64,000 nt of DNA from an uncultured Chloroflexota bacterium (GTDB lineage: Bacteria; Chloroflexota; Anaerolineae; Aggregatilineales; Phototrophicaceae), in contig CALJKV010000063.1 of the NCBI GenBank assembly GCA_937974245.1, positions 1 through 64,000 on the forward strand, written 5' to 3'. Position numbers and translations under genes: made by a program. Positions 16,487 to 25,509 of this stretch are shown piece by piece (the stretch's first letter is position 1; each line of letters opens with the position of its first letter). The notes below the pieces were generated by a model that worked only from the letters and a program-made list of their open reading frames with translations, ran no database searches and was not told the DNA's origin.

Positions 16487-17782
16487 ATGCGGAAATTAGG
16501 CTTTTTGCTCCTATTGGGTGCCTTATTTATGGGCATGAGTTTTGTGGCGGTGGCGCAGGAGACGGGCACTTGCAACATTGAAGCGCCGGCGGAACCCACC
16601 CAGGTTACGATGATTGGTTGGACGTTCCCGATTATGGACTTCTATGCCAGCGAAATCGAGAGCTGCAACCAGGTCGAGAACCTCGATGTCAACACGCAGC
16701 TCCTGGCAAGCGCCGATGCCCAGTCGGAGATGCGCTTGGCCGCCTCCAACGCTGGCGCGTCACCTTATGACATCATTCATGGTAGTAATAACTTCATCGG
16801 CGAACTGATCGCCCAGGGTTGGCTGCTGCCGCTGAACGATCTAATTGATAAGTACAGCGAACAGTATGACCTGGCCGACATTGATCCCAGCCTGTTTGGT
16901 GCCGTGACGGTTGATGGTAACATCTACGGTATCCCGGTCGTCGTCAACACCCAGCACTTCATGTATAACAAGGAAATTCTGGCTGCGGCAGGTGTTGAAG
17001 CACCGCTGACCTATGATGATGTGATCGCCGACTGTGCCACGCTGGACAAAGCGGCGCTCGGTATTGACTATTCGTTCGCGATGGTCGTCTCGGCGGGATG
17101 GGCCTGGCGTGGTGAGTTCTATAACATGTTGTTCGCCTATGGTGGTGACATCCTGGACGAAAACAATATGCCAGTGTTCAACAGTCCGGAAGGCGTCGCC
17201 GCCCTTGAAAAGCTGATGGAAGTCGTCAACAGCTGCCTGGGCGAAGAAGGTATCCTGCTTTCAACCGACGATGTGCAAGCGGGTCTGGCGAATGGCAGTA
17301 TTGCAATGGCACACCTGTGGGCCAGCCGCGCCGCTGCGATGGACGACCCGGATTTCGCCTCGGTGGCAGGGCAGATCGAATTCGCTCCCGCCCTGTACCC
17401 GACTGTTGATTCACCCAAGCGCGGTGGTATGGCCTGGGCGGACTACCTGGCTATCCCGGCTGCGACCTCGGTTGACCATGATCTGCTGTTCCAGATCATC
17501 ATGGAAGCCAGTGACCTGCAATCGCAAAGCGCCGCAGCTGAGTTCGGCCTGGTATCGCGCAACGGTGCCGGCGAATTCGCGCCGCGTTACAGCGCCGCTT
17601 CACTCCAGACCATCGCTGAAGGTGGCCCGGGCATCAATAACCCCGCCGTTGGGCTGGTCAACGCCGCTGTTGAACAGTTTATCCCAATGGTTGCCACTGG
17701 CGATATGACCGCTCAGGAAGCACTGGATGCTGCCGCCGAGTTGTACGTCACCGAAGCGACATCACAGGGATATATCAAGTAA
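16487..17782 (+). CDS. ABC sugar transporter, solute-binding protein (1)
   Basis: 431 residues. A Sec signal peptide (MRKLGFLLLLGALFMG, cleavage near VAVAQ) precedes a family-1 extracellular binding protein. Segments such as NTQHFMYNKEIL, GIPVVV and LANGSIAMAHLWAS match sugar/oligosaccharide-binding members. No lipobox Cys is evident. AAGGAG lies 11 bases before the ATG at 16487. Two permease genes follow after a hairpin-containing gap, but no ATPase gene is present, so a shared MsmX/UgpC-type ATPase encoded elsewhere must energise it. Confidence 0.9.
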   Translation: MRKLGFLLLLGALFMGMSFVAVAQETGTCNIEAPAEPTQVTMIGWTFPIMDFYASEIESCNQVENLDVNTQLLASADAQSEMRLAASNAGASPYDIIHGSNNFIGELIAQGWLLPLNDLIDKYSEQYDLADIDPSLFGAVTVDGNIYGIPVVVNTQHFMYNKEILAAAGVEAPLTYDDVIADCATLDKAALGIDYSFAMVVSAGWAWRGEFYNMLFAYGGDILDENNMPVFNSPEGVAALEKLMEVVNSCLGEEGILLSTDDVQAGLANGSIAMAHLWASRAAAMDDPDFASVAGQIEFAPALYPTVDSPKRGGMAWADYLAIPAATSVDHDLLFQIIMEASDLQSQSAAAEFGLVSRNGAGEFAPRYSAASLQTIAEGGPGINNPAVGLVNAAVEQFIPMVATGDMTAQEALDAAAELYVTEATSQGYIK

Positions 17783-17801
17783 GCGCCATCTATCCGGTCA
17801 G

Positions 17802-17831
17802 GGTGGGCCATCCGTATCAGGGTGGCTCACC
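17802..17831 (+). promoter_or_regulatory. Intergenic hairpin between binding-protein and permease genes (1)
   Basis: Arms GGTGGGCCA and TGGCTCACC pair with one G-T wobble around a 12-base loop. There is no T run. Such hairpins in the binding-protein/permease gap commonly protect the upstream mRNA or attenuate the downstream part, raising binding protein over permeases. The rest of the 137-base gap is featureless. Confidence 0.5.
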
Positions 17832-17919
17832 TTTCATATTCTCCAGCGCACTCGCCGCATTACTTCAGTCTCCGCGCTGGAACCGGCCACTGTAAATGAG
17901 ATAATGGATTGCGTTTTTA

Positions 17920-18786
17920 ATGGACAAAAGAACTTTCTTTATTTTCGTAACCCCCAGCATCATTGTCATGGCTGTGCTGATGGTCGCCCCCCTGATCGCA
18001 GCCGTCATTCTGGGTTTTCATTCCATCACGCTCCGAAATGTGACATCACCGCAGTGGATTGGGCTGGAGAATTACATCTACATGCTCTCCGATCAGGGGT
18101 TCTGGAATGCGCTGTGGTTCACCCTGCTGTATATCGCCGTCACAGTGCCAATCCAGATCGTACTGGGTATGCTGGTTGCCCTGCTGCTCGATCAGGTACG
18201 CTCATTTCGTGGGATATACGTGGCCGCGACCCTGCTGCCCTTCATTGTGACACCGATTGTGGGTACGCTGGTTTTCCGCCAGGCCTTTGATCGCTACGGC
18301 ATTTTCAACTATATCCTGAATACGGGGCTAGGTCTGGGTTTCAATTTCTTCACCCGGTCGAACATCATGTTTCTGGTGTTTTTCCACGCAATCTGGTATG
18401 TGACCCCCTTCGCCATTGTCACATTCTTCGCTGGCCTGCAAACCGTACCGGAGGAGCCATTGGAAGCAGCGTTAGTTGACGGGGCGACCTGGTTACAGCG
18501 CCTGTGGTATGTCATCATCCCCCATCTGCGCAGCCTGCTGGTCTTCGTGGCGCTGATCAACATCATGGACGCTTACCGTGTGTTCGACAGTATTTTTGTC
18601 CTCACCAAGCAAAATCCAATCTACGACAATGTGCGGACATTGATGTACTACAACTACCAGGTCGCAATTTCGTTCCAGCAGTTGGGACGGGCGAATGCCA
18701 TGAGCGTCCTGACGGTGATTGGCGTCTTCGTCATTCTGGTGCCCTTCCTGTATATCACGTATAAGCAGCAGACGGAGGCACGCTGA
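17920..18786 (+). CDS. ABC sugar transporter permease (MalF-type) (1)
   Basis: 288 residues, six predicted membrane helices starting with FIFVTPSIIVMAVLMVAPLI. The EAA loop that contacts the ATPase is present as EEPLEAALVDGATWLQRLWYVIIPHL. The first helix and a periplasmic loop before the transport core are as in MalF/UgpA-type proteins. The stop and the next permease start overlap (TGATG), so they are coupled and probably form a heterodimer. Confidence 0.9.
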   Translation: MDKRTFFIFVTPSIIVMAVLMVAPLIAAVILGFHSITLRNVTSPQWIGLENYIYMLSDQGFWNALWFTLLYIAVTVPIQIVLGMLVALLLDQVRSFRGIYVAATLLPFIVTPIVGTLVFRQAFDRYGIFNYILNTGLGLGFNFFTRSNIMFLVFFHAIWYVTPFAIVTFFAGLQTVPEEPLEAALVDGATWLQRLWYVIIPHLRSLLVFVALINIMDAYRVFDSIFVLTKQNPIYDNVRTLMYYNYQVAISFQQLGRANAMSVLTVIGVFVILVPFLYITYKQQTEAR

Positions 18787-19985
18787 TGCAGAAGTCTAAA
18801 AATCCCTATGTGCGCGGCGCGATTCACCTGCTGTTGATCGGTTGGGTCATATACAGCGTAGCGCCCTTCGTGTGGGCTGTCATCGGTTCGTTCCAGCGCA
18901 CCGTAGACGCGACCGCTCGCCAACCGCGTTTTATGCCCCAATCTATCATCGAAAACAGCATCCCTATCGCAATTTTCCTGGCGGTCATTGTCCTGACAGG
19001 CTACTGGTGGGCGGCACAAAGCAACCATACCCGCATGTCGCTCCGCAACAACGTCTTTGCCCTGCTGCTGGTGACAATCGTCTCCGGCGGGTTCCTGGTC
19101 TTTGTCAACAGCCTGACCAACAACCAAACCTTCCCGGCCCGCTGGGATAATTATCAGGAAATCTGGCTGAGCGTCACACCGGAGGAATTCGCGCCAGTGG
19201 GATTGGGTTTGATCGGCCTGATCGTGGCACTGGTGGTCATCGGCGTCAGCGCCCGACGCTTCCCGCGTTACCAGACGCGCATCTATTTTGGGATCACGGC
19301 GGTTATCGTGGGCGTGATTTTGTGGCTGCCAACCGTCGTGCAGTTCGCCGAATTCTACGATTATTTCCAGAACAGTGTAATCGTGACCGTTGGCACAGTA
19401 GTTATTTCGATCAGCATTGGCTGTCTGGCGGGTTACGGGCTGGCACGGTATTCCGGCCTTTCGGGGGTGATTATCCTCTTCGCAGCGTTGGCCTTCCGCG
19501 CCCTGCCGCGTATGGCGTTCATCCTGCCTTATTATTATTTTTCCCAGATTTCCGGCCTGTACGACACGTATCCGCTTCTGATAATCACCTTCGTGGCGAT
19601 CAACCAACCGTTCACGATCTGGATGTTGCGCAGCTTCTTTATGGAGATTCCACGCGAATTAGAAGAAGCCGCCATGATTGACGGGTGTAACCGTCTGACT
19701 GCGTTCATCCGGGTGATAATCCCGATTGTCTGGCCGGGCATTATCACCACCTCACTCTTTACCCTGCTGCTGGCGTACAATGAATTTCTCCTTGCCAGGT
19801 TACTCACATCATCTCTGTGGACATTGCCCGTTGGCATTTCGCGCTTTACCAGCGGCGAAGACACCCGCCTGATTCCACTATCGAATGCCAGCGCCGTATC
19901 TATCACCATCCCGCTCGTTATCCTCATCATTTTCTTCCAGCGCTATCTGATTAAAGGGTTGGCTGGTGGCGCGGTGAAGGGCTAA
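18786..19985 (+). CDS. ABC sugar transporter permease (MalG-type) with long insert (1)
   Basis: 399 residues, about 110 longer than usual MalG-type permeases. After the first helix (IHLLLIGWVIYSVAPFVWAVIGSFQRT) there are extra hydrophobic segments around IAIFLAVIVLTGYWWAAQ, NNVFALLLVTIVSGGFLVFV, LGLIGLIVALVVIG and YFGITAVIVGVIL before the normal transport core. The EAA loop is near the end (PRELEEAAMIDGCNRLTAFI). The insert adds about four helices, which is unusual and could be a regulatory or partner-binding module. No frameshift is visible, so it looks like a true long form. Confidence 0.87.
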   Translation: MQKSKNPYVRGAIHLLLIGWVIYSVAPFVWAVIGSFQRTVDATARQPRFMPQSIIENSIPIAIFLAVIVLTGYWWAAQSNHTRMSLRNNVFALLLVTIVSGGFLVFVNSLTNNQTFPARWDNYQEIWLSVTPEEFAPVGLGLIGLIVALVVIGVSARRFPRYQTRIYFGITAVIVGVILWLPTVVQFAEFYDYFQNSVIVTVGTVVISISIGCLAGYGLARYSGLSGVIILFAALAFRALPRMAFILPYYYFSQISGLYDTYPLLIITFVAINQPFTIWMLRSFFMEIPRELEEAAMIDGCNRLTAFIRVIIPIVWPGIITTSLFTLLLAYNEFLLARLLTSSLWTLPVGISRFTSGEDTRLIPLSNASAVSITIPLVILIIFFQRYLIKGLAGGAVKG

Positions 19986-20026
19986 ACACCGCTGTATTGG
20001 TATTAACGCGAAAGGTCACTATTGCT

Positions 20027-20521
20027 ATGAGTGAACAAGCAGACCGGAATAAGCAGCTTGTGGATGATATGTATGCCGCACTGAACCGGAATGTGCTCGG
20101 CCTGATGCAGCACTATTGGTTCGAGGATATGATCTGGCAAGGGCCGGCAGGCATCGGCACGATGCATGGGCTGGACGAATTCGAAAACGTGTATCGCCAA
20201 CCGTTCATCAACGCCTTCCCGGATAAGAATGCGGTAGACATTGTGCGTGTGGCTGAAGGCGACTGGGTGGCCGGTACTGGCTACCAGACCACTACGTTTG
20301 CCCAGGATTGGCTCGGCATACCGGCCACTGGTCAGCCGATCAAGATGCGCTATATGGATTTCTGGCGCATTGAGGAACGCGACGGCGAGCGCAAACTGGC
20401 GGAAAACCTGGTGCTGATTGACATTTTGGGCGTATTGGAGCAGGCCGGTTACGACGTTAACAAGGTGCTGAAGTTCATTGGCTCCAAACCGCCGGCGTTC
20501 TTCGAGGACGTGGAAACGTAA
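20027..20521 (+). CDS. Single-domain SnoaL/NTF2-like protein B
   Basis: 164 residues, one SnoaL-like domain. Family marks are MYAALNRNVLGLMQHYW, WQGPAGIGTMHG, FPDKN, DWLGIPATGQPIKMRYMDFWRIE and the terminal ENLVLIDILG. It resembles the second domains of proteins C and D (shared GPAGIGT and DWLGI/GWLGI plus PANQ or PATG). ATG at 20027 is preferred over an upstream TTG. It follows the permease by 41 bases and precedes protein C by 8, so it belongs to the transport operon. Confidence 0.78.
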   Translation: MSEQADRNKQLVDDMYAALNRNVLGLMQHYWFEDMIWQGPAGIGTMHGLDEFENVYRQPFINAFPDKNAVDIVRVAEGDWVAGTGYQTTTFAQDWLGIPATGQPIKMRYMDFWRIEERDGERKLAENLVLIDILGVLEQAGYDVNKVLKFIGSKPPAFFEDVET

Positions 20522-20529
20522 GTGAAACA

Positions 20530-21540
20530 ATGAATTCCATCCATCAAGACAACAAAGAACTGATCGCCCGCTTCCGGCGTGCCCTGTATGACTGCGACGT
20601 GAACGCGCTGCAAGGCCAGCTACAGGCCGTTTTCGCCCCGGATGCTGCGGTTCACCTGGCCTTTCCATTTGAAGACCTGGACGGCCCGGACGGTTTGTTT
20701 GAGAACGCCTATCTACCGCTCATCACCGCCCTGCCAGACCTGGAACGGCGTGATTTTATCGTCATGGCCGGGGAAACCAACGGCGCGAACTGGGTAGGGT
20801 GCGCCGGTCACTATATGGGTGTGTTTGAGAAAGCCTGGCTGGATATTCCGCCGACACAGCACGCCGTTGCGATGCGGTACCATGAGTTTTTCCGCGTTGA
20901 CGCGGGCAGAATTGTCGAAATGCAGGCGCTCTGGGATCTTCCCCAGGTGATGATGCAGGCCAAGGCGTGGCCGATGACGCCCAGCCTGGGAGTCGAGTGG
21001 CTTGTGCCAGGTCCCGCCACCCAGGACGGCATTATCACCGCCCCGTATGACGCAGCACAGGCGGCAGCCAGCCTGCAACTTGTCAACGAAATGCTGGCCG
21101 GATTGAAGAAGTCACCCGAAGGGGTAGAGGCCATGCAGCTTGACCGCTACTGGCATCCCCGGATGAACTGGTACGGCCCGGCAGGAATCGGCACGGCTCG
21201 CCGCATTTCGGGTTTTCGTAACTGGCATCAAATCCCGTTCCTGAAGGCATTACCCGATCGTGACTCGATTCTGGATGCCGGGGCGTTTTTTGGTGACGGC
21301 GATTATGTTGGCTTCACCGCCTGGCCGGGCATGTTTATGACGATTTCCGGCGATGGCTGGCTGGGGATTGCGCCCGCCAACCAGCGCATCACCATGCGGA
21401 GTCTGGACTTCTGGCGCTGTGAAAATGGGATGATCCGCGAGAACTGGGTGCTGGTTGACCTGCTGGATGTATATCACCAGATTAGGGTGGATGTGTTCTC
21501 GCGGATGCGCGAATCAACCTACGCCCGCCAACCGCAATAA
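20530..21540 (+). CDS. Two-domain SnoaL/NTF2-like protein C
   Basis: 336 residues, two NTF2-like domains. Domain 1 has VFAPDAAVHLAFPF, LPDLERRDF and AWLDIPPTQHAVAMRYHEFFRV; domain 2 has WHPRMNWYGPAGIGTARRISGF, LPDRDS and GWLGIAPANQRITMRSLDFWRCE. The inter-domain linker contains the phrase VPGPATQDG. The pattern G-WLGI-x3-N/T-x5-MR-x3-F is shared with B and D, forming a subgroup distinct from A, E, F, G and I. Function unknown; cofactor-free isomerase, dehydratase or hydrolase are options for this fold. Confidence 0.78.
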   Translation: MNSIHQDNKELIARFRRALYDCDVNALQGQLQAVFAPDAAVHLAFPFEDLDGPDGLFENAYLPLITALPDLERRDFIVMAGETNGANWVGCAGHYMGVFEKAWLDIPPTQHAVAMRYHEFFRVDAGRIVEMQALWDLPQVMMQAKAWPMTPSLGVEWLVPGPATQDGIITAPYDAAQAAASLQLVNEMLAGLKKSPEGVEAMQLDRYWHPRMNWYGPAGIGTARRISGFRNWHQIPFLKALPDRDSILDAGAFFGDGDYVGFTAWPGMFMTISGDGWLGIAPANQRITMRSLDFWRCENGMIRENWVLVDLLDVYHQIRVDVFSRMRESTYARQPQ

Positions 21541-21585
21541 AGTGAAGTCCCGAAAGAAATCCACCCAATCCGATAGGATTCGTAG

Positions 21586-21605
21586 GGGCGAGACATATCT
21601 CGCCC
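21586..21605. repeat. GC-rich intergenic palindrome
   Basis: Perfect stem GGGCGAGA/TCTCGCCC with loop CATA, preceded by GTAG. It lies between SnoaL-like genes C and D in the same operon. The GTAGGGGCGA start recalls dispersed REP-like elements and the two palindromes in the one-carbon operon. Confidence 0.55.
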
Positions 21606-21636
21606 GCCTTGAAAACCGAAGCAGGAATTTGAGAAC

Positions 21637-22650
21637 ATGAGTCAATATCAAGCAGCGAAAACCCTGGTACGCCGTTATTTCGAGGCGATGGAAAACGCCA
21701 CGCCCGAAACCGTCACCGACGTATTGAAAGCCTTCACGGCGCTGGATTACCGCTGGCGAGGCGTATATCCCTTCCGTGAACAGCGTGGGGCTGACGCGGT
21801 GGCCGAAACTTTCTGGACGCCACTGATGAAATCACTCAACCGGATGCAGCGCCGCCAGGACATCTTCATTGGCGGGACGAACGAAATCAACGGTGAACAG
21901 TGGGTCATGAGTATGGGCAACTTCATGGGGCTGTTTGATGCCGACTGGCTGGGAATCCGCCGGACGCACAAAATCGCAAACCTGCGCTATGCCGAATTTA
22001 ACTGTGTGGAAGATGGCAAAATCACGCAGACCGGCCTGTTCATAGATATCATCGGGCTGATGACCCAGGCCGGCAGTTACCCGCTGCCGCCCTCAACCGG
22101 CGTCTTCTATCATTATCCGGGGCCGCGTACCCATGACGGCCTGTTGTTTGAGGACGCGCCCGAAGCCGAGGGAGTCGCTACGCTGGCGCTGGTGAACCGG
22201 ATGGTGGATGACCTGAACGAGCTGAACAAAAGCGGCTCGATGGGCTGTCCGCCCGAAGTGCTGGAAAGAACCTGGTCGAAGGATATGATCTGGTACGGCC
22301 CGGCGGGCATTGGCGCGAGTTACACCATCCCTCGCTATCAGGAACAGCATCAACTCCCATTCCGGGGCGCTCTCACGGACAAGACGTTTCACGGGCATGT
22401 TTGCCGTTTCGCAGAAGGCAATTTCGCCTGCTTTTTTGGCTGGCCGAACCTGTCAAACCGTCCTATCGGGGGCTGGTTGGGGATGCCAAGCAGTAATGTG
22501 CAGGCGGAAATGCAGGTGGTAGATGTGTACCGCCGTGAAGGGGATAAGTTGGCCGAGAATTGGGTATTGATTGATATTCCCTACTGGCTCAAACAGCAGG
22601 GTCTGGATGTGCTTGAGCGCACGCAGACGATCCTGAACCGGAAGGATTGA
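21637..22650 (+). CDS. Two-domain SnoaL/NTF2-like protein D
   Basis: 337 residues with two NTF2-like domains. Domain 1 has DYRWRGVYPFREQRGADAV, DWLGIRRTHKIANLRYAEF and TQTGLFIDIIGLM; domain 2 has WSKDMIWYGPAGIGASYTIP, GWLGMPSSNVQAEMQVVDVYR and ENWVLIDIPYW. Same subgroup as B and C. Domain 1 FPD is replaced by other residues, so the two domains may have specialised. Last gene of the operon that starts with LacI (1) and SnoaL-like A, and a terminator-like hairpin follows. Confidence 0.78.
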   Translation: MSQYQAAKTLVRRYFEAMENATPETVTDVLKAFTALDYRWRGVYPFREQRGADAVAETFWTPLMKSLNRMQRRQDIFIGGTNEINGEQWVMSMGNFMGLFDADWLGIRRTHKIANLRYAEFNCVEDGKITQTGLFIDIIGLMTQAGSYPLPPSTGVFYHYPGPRTHDGLLFEDAPEAEGVATLALVNRMVDDLNELNKSGSMGCPPEVLERTWSKDMIWYGPAGIGASYTIPRYQEQHQLPFRGALTDKTFHGHVCRFAEGNFACFFGWPNLSNRPIGGWLGMPSSNVQAEMQVVDVYRREGDKLAENWVLIDIPYWLKQQGLDVLERTQTILNRKD

Positions 22651-22654
22651 ATAC

Positions 22655-22676
22655 GGGAGCGCACGCCAGCGCTCCC
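22655..22676. terminator. Convergent hairpin between operons
   Basis: Perfect 8-base stem GGGAGCGC/GCGCTCCC with a 6-base loop in the 37-base space between two converging operons. It lacks a T run on either side, so it may need Rho or act as a 3' stabiliser. Confidence 0.55.
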
Positions 22677-22687
22677 CAGCTGATGAC

Positions 22688-23581
22688 TCAGAACAGAGGC
22701 AGGCCCGGCACTTCGACCCGCAGCCGGTAAACCGATGTGGAAGCGGTGATATACAGGCTTTTCAGGTCGGCATCGCCCCAGATGAAGTTGGTCGCCTGTT
22801 CAGGGATGAACATCCGTCCCAGGCAGGTGCCATCCGGCAAAAAGACATGGACCCCGCCCTGCGCCACACAAAACAGATTCCCGGCGCTGTCGAACTTCAT
22901 GCCATCCGGCACGCCCGCACCGTCCCCGGTGGTTTCGCTAAATACGCGCCCATTGGCGAGCGTGCCATCCGCCAGCACATCAAAGACGCGGATATGAAAG
23001 CGCCGCGTGTCATTGATATAAAGCTGCTGCTCGTCCAGCGAAAAACACAGCCCATTGGGAAAAGCGAAGTCATCGGCCAGCAGCGTGAGTTCTCCGGTAT
23101 TCGGGTCAAGGCGGAACACGCCCGCAAAGGGGAGTTCCTGCTCACGCGGGATACCCACGCGCTCCATACGACCGGCGGGCGGGTCGGTGAAGTAGATCAT
23201 CCCATCGCGCTTGACCACAATATCATTCGGGCTGTTCAACTCCTTGCCCTGGTAATGAGAGGCCAGCACCGTCACGCTGCCATCTGGCTCGGTGCGGGTA
23301 ACGCGGCTGCTGGCATGGTGGCAGGTCAACATCCGTCCCTGGCGGTCATAGGTGTTGCCATTGGCGAGATGGCTGTTGGGGCGGATGTCTTTCAGACCCG
23401 CAGTTTCGCTCCACTGGTAGATGCTGTTCCCGATAATGTCGCTAAAACGCAGGTGCTGCTCTACCGGCTGCCAGATCGGGCCTTCGGTGAATTTGAACCC
23501 GGTCAAGTGTTGTTCCAGTTCGGCGTCGGGCGCAACAATTTCCAGCAAGCGCCGGTCACGTATATCGAGCTCTACACTCAT
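22688..23581 (-). CDS. SMP-30/gluconolactonase-family lactonase
   Basis: 297 residues of the six-bladed SMP-30 propeller. Metal-site segments are FTEGPIW (Glu33), NSPNDIVV (Asn) and GVPDGMKFD (Asp). The family hydrolyses sugar lactones in oxidative sugar pathways. Its start overlaps the stop of the SDR gene by four bases, giving a natural dehydrogenase-lactonase pair (sugar to lactone to sugar acid). Last gene of the cupin-led minus-strand operon. Confidence 0.87.
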   Translation of the reverse strand: MSVELDIRDRRLLEIVAPDAELEQHLTGFKFTEGPIWQPVEQHLRFSDIIGNSIYQWSETAGLKDIRPNSHLANGNTYDRQGRMLTCHHASSRVTRTEPDGSVTVLASHYQGKELNSPNDIVVKRDGMIYFTDPPAGRMERVGIPREQELPFAGVFRLDPNTGELTLLADDFAFPNGLCFSLDEQQLYINDTRRFHIRVFDVLADGTLANGRVFSETTGDGAGVPDGMKFDSAGNLFCVAQGGVHVFLPDGTCLGRMFIPEQATNFIWGDADLKSLYITASTSVYRLRVEVPGLPLF

Positions 23582-24324
23582 GTCAGGGGGCGTCCTCCGT
23601 CTACCGGGATAATCGCGCCAGTGGTGAACGTCAGGTTGGCCGCCAGCGCATAAATCGCCTCGGCCACGTCCTCAGATTCCGCCAGGCGCTTGAGGGGAGT
23701 CAGGTCACGCTGCTGCTGGACATACTCCGGCGGCATCTTTTTGGCATATTCACCGTTCACCCAACCCGGCGCAACACTCACCACCCGGATTTTAGGGGCG
23801 AGCGCCCGCGCCAGGCTCATCGTGATGTTATCAATCGCGGCTTTACTGGCACAGTAGGCCACATTGCTGCCCACCGCCGTGCGTGCCGCAATTGAACTGA
23901 TATTGACCACCAGCCCGCCATCGCCCGCCATGAGCAGGCCTTTCAGGGCGCGGACAGAGGCCAGTGTGCCGCGCACATTCACGCGGAAAATACGGTCAAT
24001 CAGCTCGTCGTCCAGCCCGTCCAGATCGTCATGCGGGACTGGCCGTGTAACCCCGGCATTGTTCACCAGGATATCCAATGTTCTGTATTTCTGTGCGATG
24101 GTTTCAGCTAACTTCGCCTGGGCTGCGCTGTCATCCACAGCGCACTGCACCACCAGATGATTCGTACCCGGCAGCGACTGGGCAACCGCCTCAACCTGTT
24201 CTTGCCGGATGTCGGTCAGGACAATGTGCATCCCGGCCTCGGCCAGACGGCGACAAATGACCTGACCAATTCCCCCGCCGGCCCCGGTGACCATCGCGAT
24301 TCGACCTTCCAGTGAAATTGTCAT
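23578..24324 (-). CDS. Short-chain dehydrogenase paired with lactonase
   Basis: 248 residues, classical SDR: VTGAGGGIG at the N-terminus, NNAGVTR, Ser in NISSIAA, and the YCASK active site, with SVAPGWV and PVDGGR near the end. The ATG at 24324 is preferred because AAGGGGAG lies about 8 bases upstream. Coupled to the SMP-30 lactonase, it likely oxidises the anomeric carbon or a hydroxyl of a sugar. Which sugar cannot be told. Confidence 0.88.
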   Translation of the reverse strand: MTISLEGRIAMVTGAGGGIGQVICRRLAEAGMHIVLTDIRQEQVEAVAQSLPGTNHLVVQCAVDDSAAQAKLAETIAQKYRTLDILVNNAGVTRPVPHDDLDGLDDELIDRIFRVNVRGTLASVRALKGLLMAGDGGLVVNISSIAARTAVGSNVAYCASKAAIDNITMSLARALAPKIRVVSVAPGWVNGEYAKKMPPEYVQQQRDLTPLKRLAESEDVAEAIYALAANLTFTTGAIIPVDGGRPLT

Positions 24325-24384
24325 GACTGCACTCCCCTTCTTTCGAGGTCTACTGGCTAAAATCAATGGGCATGTTTAAAAGCC

Positions 24385-25410
24385 TCAAACAGGTTCCTGT
24401 TCTGTGACGGGCTGTAAAGCACGCACGGATTCGCGTGCGATTAACCTGCCCGGCACGAGTTTAAAAACCGGCGCTGAATCAGGGTTCTCTAGTTTTTCCG
24501 ATAAAATATGCAGGGTTTCATCAATCATGGTGTCAACTTCCTGGCTGAATGTGGTCAGGTTATAGGAAGCCCAGGCCGCCATGGGAATGTTATCGTAGCC
24601 AATGATACTGACATCATCCGGTATACGCACATGCAGACTTCTGGCCGCTTCAAGCGCACCGATTGCCATGATGTCATTGGCGCAGAAAATAGCATCGGGG
24701 ACATTCTTGCCTGTCAGCAGCTCATGTGCCGCCTTAAAACCGGATTCGTAGCTAAAGTTTGCCTGCGCCCGCTGTATCTGGTCATAACCGCGCTCGTTCA
24801 GCCGGTCTGTGTAGCCCTTTTCACGGTCATTATTGGTAGAGGTGTTGATATTTCCCGCGATAAATGCCAGTCGCTCGTGGCCGGTATCCAGCAGGGTATC
24901 AGCGATGCGCCGCCCGCCTTCAACGTTATCGGCGCTGACCGCACTGGCAAGCGACCCCACGATATACCGGTTGAACAGAATGACCGGTGTCCCCTGTCGG
25001 ACGCACTCTTCCACCATCGCCGATGACAGGGTAGCCGATGTGATGATAAGCGCATCAACCCGGTGCTGAAGGATCAATGGGAGCATATCGTCAATTTCCT
25101 GGTTCGGGGCGGCGGTGAACATCAGGGCATTACGCCCCATGTCCTGCATCTGCTGTAGAAATTTCTCCAATACATAGGGGTAGAACGGGCTGGTGATATT
25201 TGCCATGACGATGCCAATAACGTTCGTATGGCGGCTGCTCATCATGCGGGCGATGGCATTCGGGGTGTACCCCAATTCTTCAGCGACACGCAGCACTTTC
25301 TGGCGTGTCTCCTCAGCGATGTACAACGACTTGCCACTAAAAACACGCGATACGGTGGACTGCGAAACACCGGCTCGCTCCGCAACTTCGATAGATGTAA
25401 CTCGTTTCAT
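24385..25410 (-). CDS. LacI-family transcriptional regulator (2)
   Basis: 341 residues. HTH is MKRVTSIEVAERAGVSQSTVSRVFSG, followed by ARMMSSRHTNVIG hinge and sugar-binding domain. It is closely similar to LacI (3) all along, with identical stretches such as TSPFYPYVLEKFLQ, and the same recognition helix VSQSTVSRVF. Both are therefore expected to bind the same palindrome, GAATACGTATTC, found at the promoter that transcribes this very operon. Autoregulation is likely. The ATG at 25410 starts the conserved HTH; in-frame upstream codons are ignored. Confidence 0.9.
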   Translation of the reverse strand: MKRVTSIEVAERAGVSQSTVSRVFSGKSLYIAEETRQKVLRVAEELGYTPNAIARMMSSRHTNVIGIVMANITSPFYPYVLEKFLQQMQDMGRNALMFTAAPNQEIDDMLPLILQHRVDALIITSATLSSAMVEECVRQGTPVILFNRYIVGSLASAVSADNVEGGRRIADTLLDTGHERLAFIAGNINTSTNNDREKGYTDRLNERGYDQIQRAQANFSYESGFKAAHELLTGKNVPDAIFCANDIMAIGALEAARSLHVRIPDDVSIIGYDNIPMAAWASYNLTTFSQEVDTMIDETLHILSEKLENPDSAPVFKLVPGRLIARESVRALQPVTEQEPV

Positions 25411-25509
25411 ATTGGTTTCGCTCGAATCCTGATGGTAGACAGGGGCGACCTGGTTTAGCCGCCCCACCAACATGTAACCGATTTACGTGGATTATGCAAT
25501 TGCCGTGAC

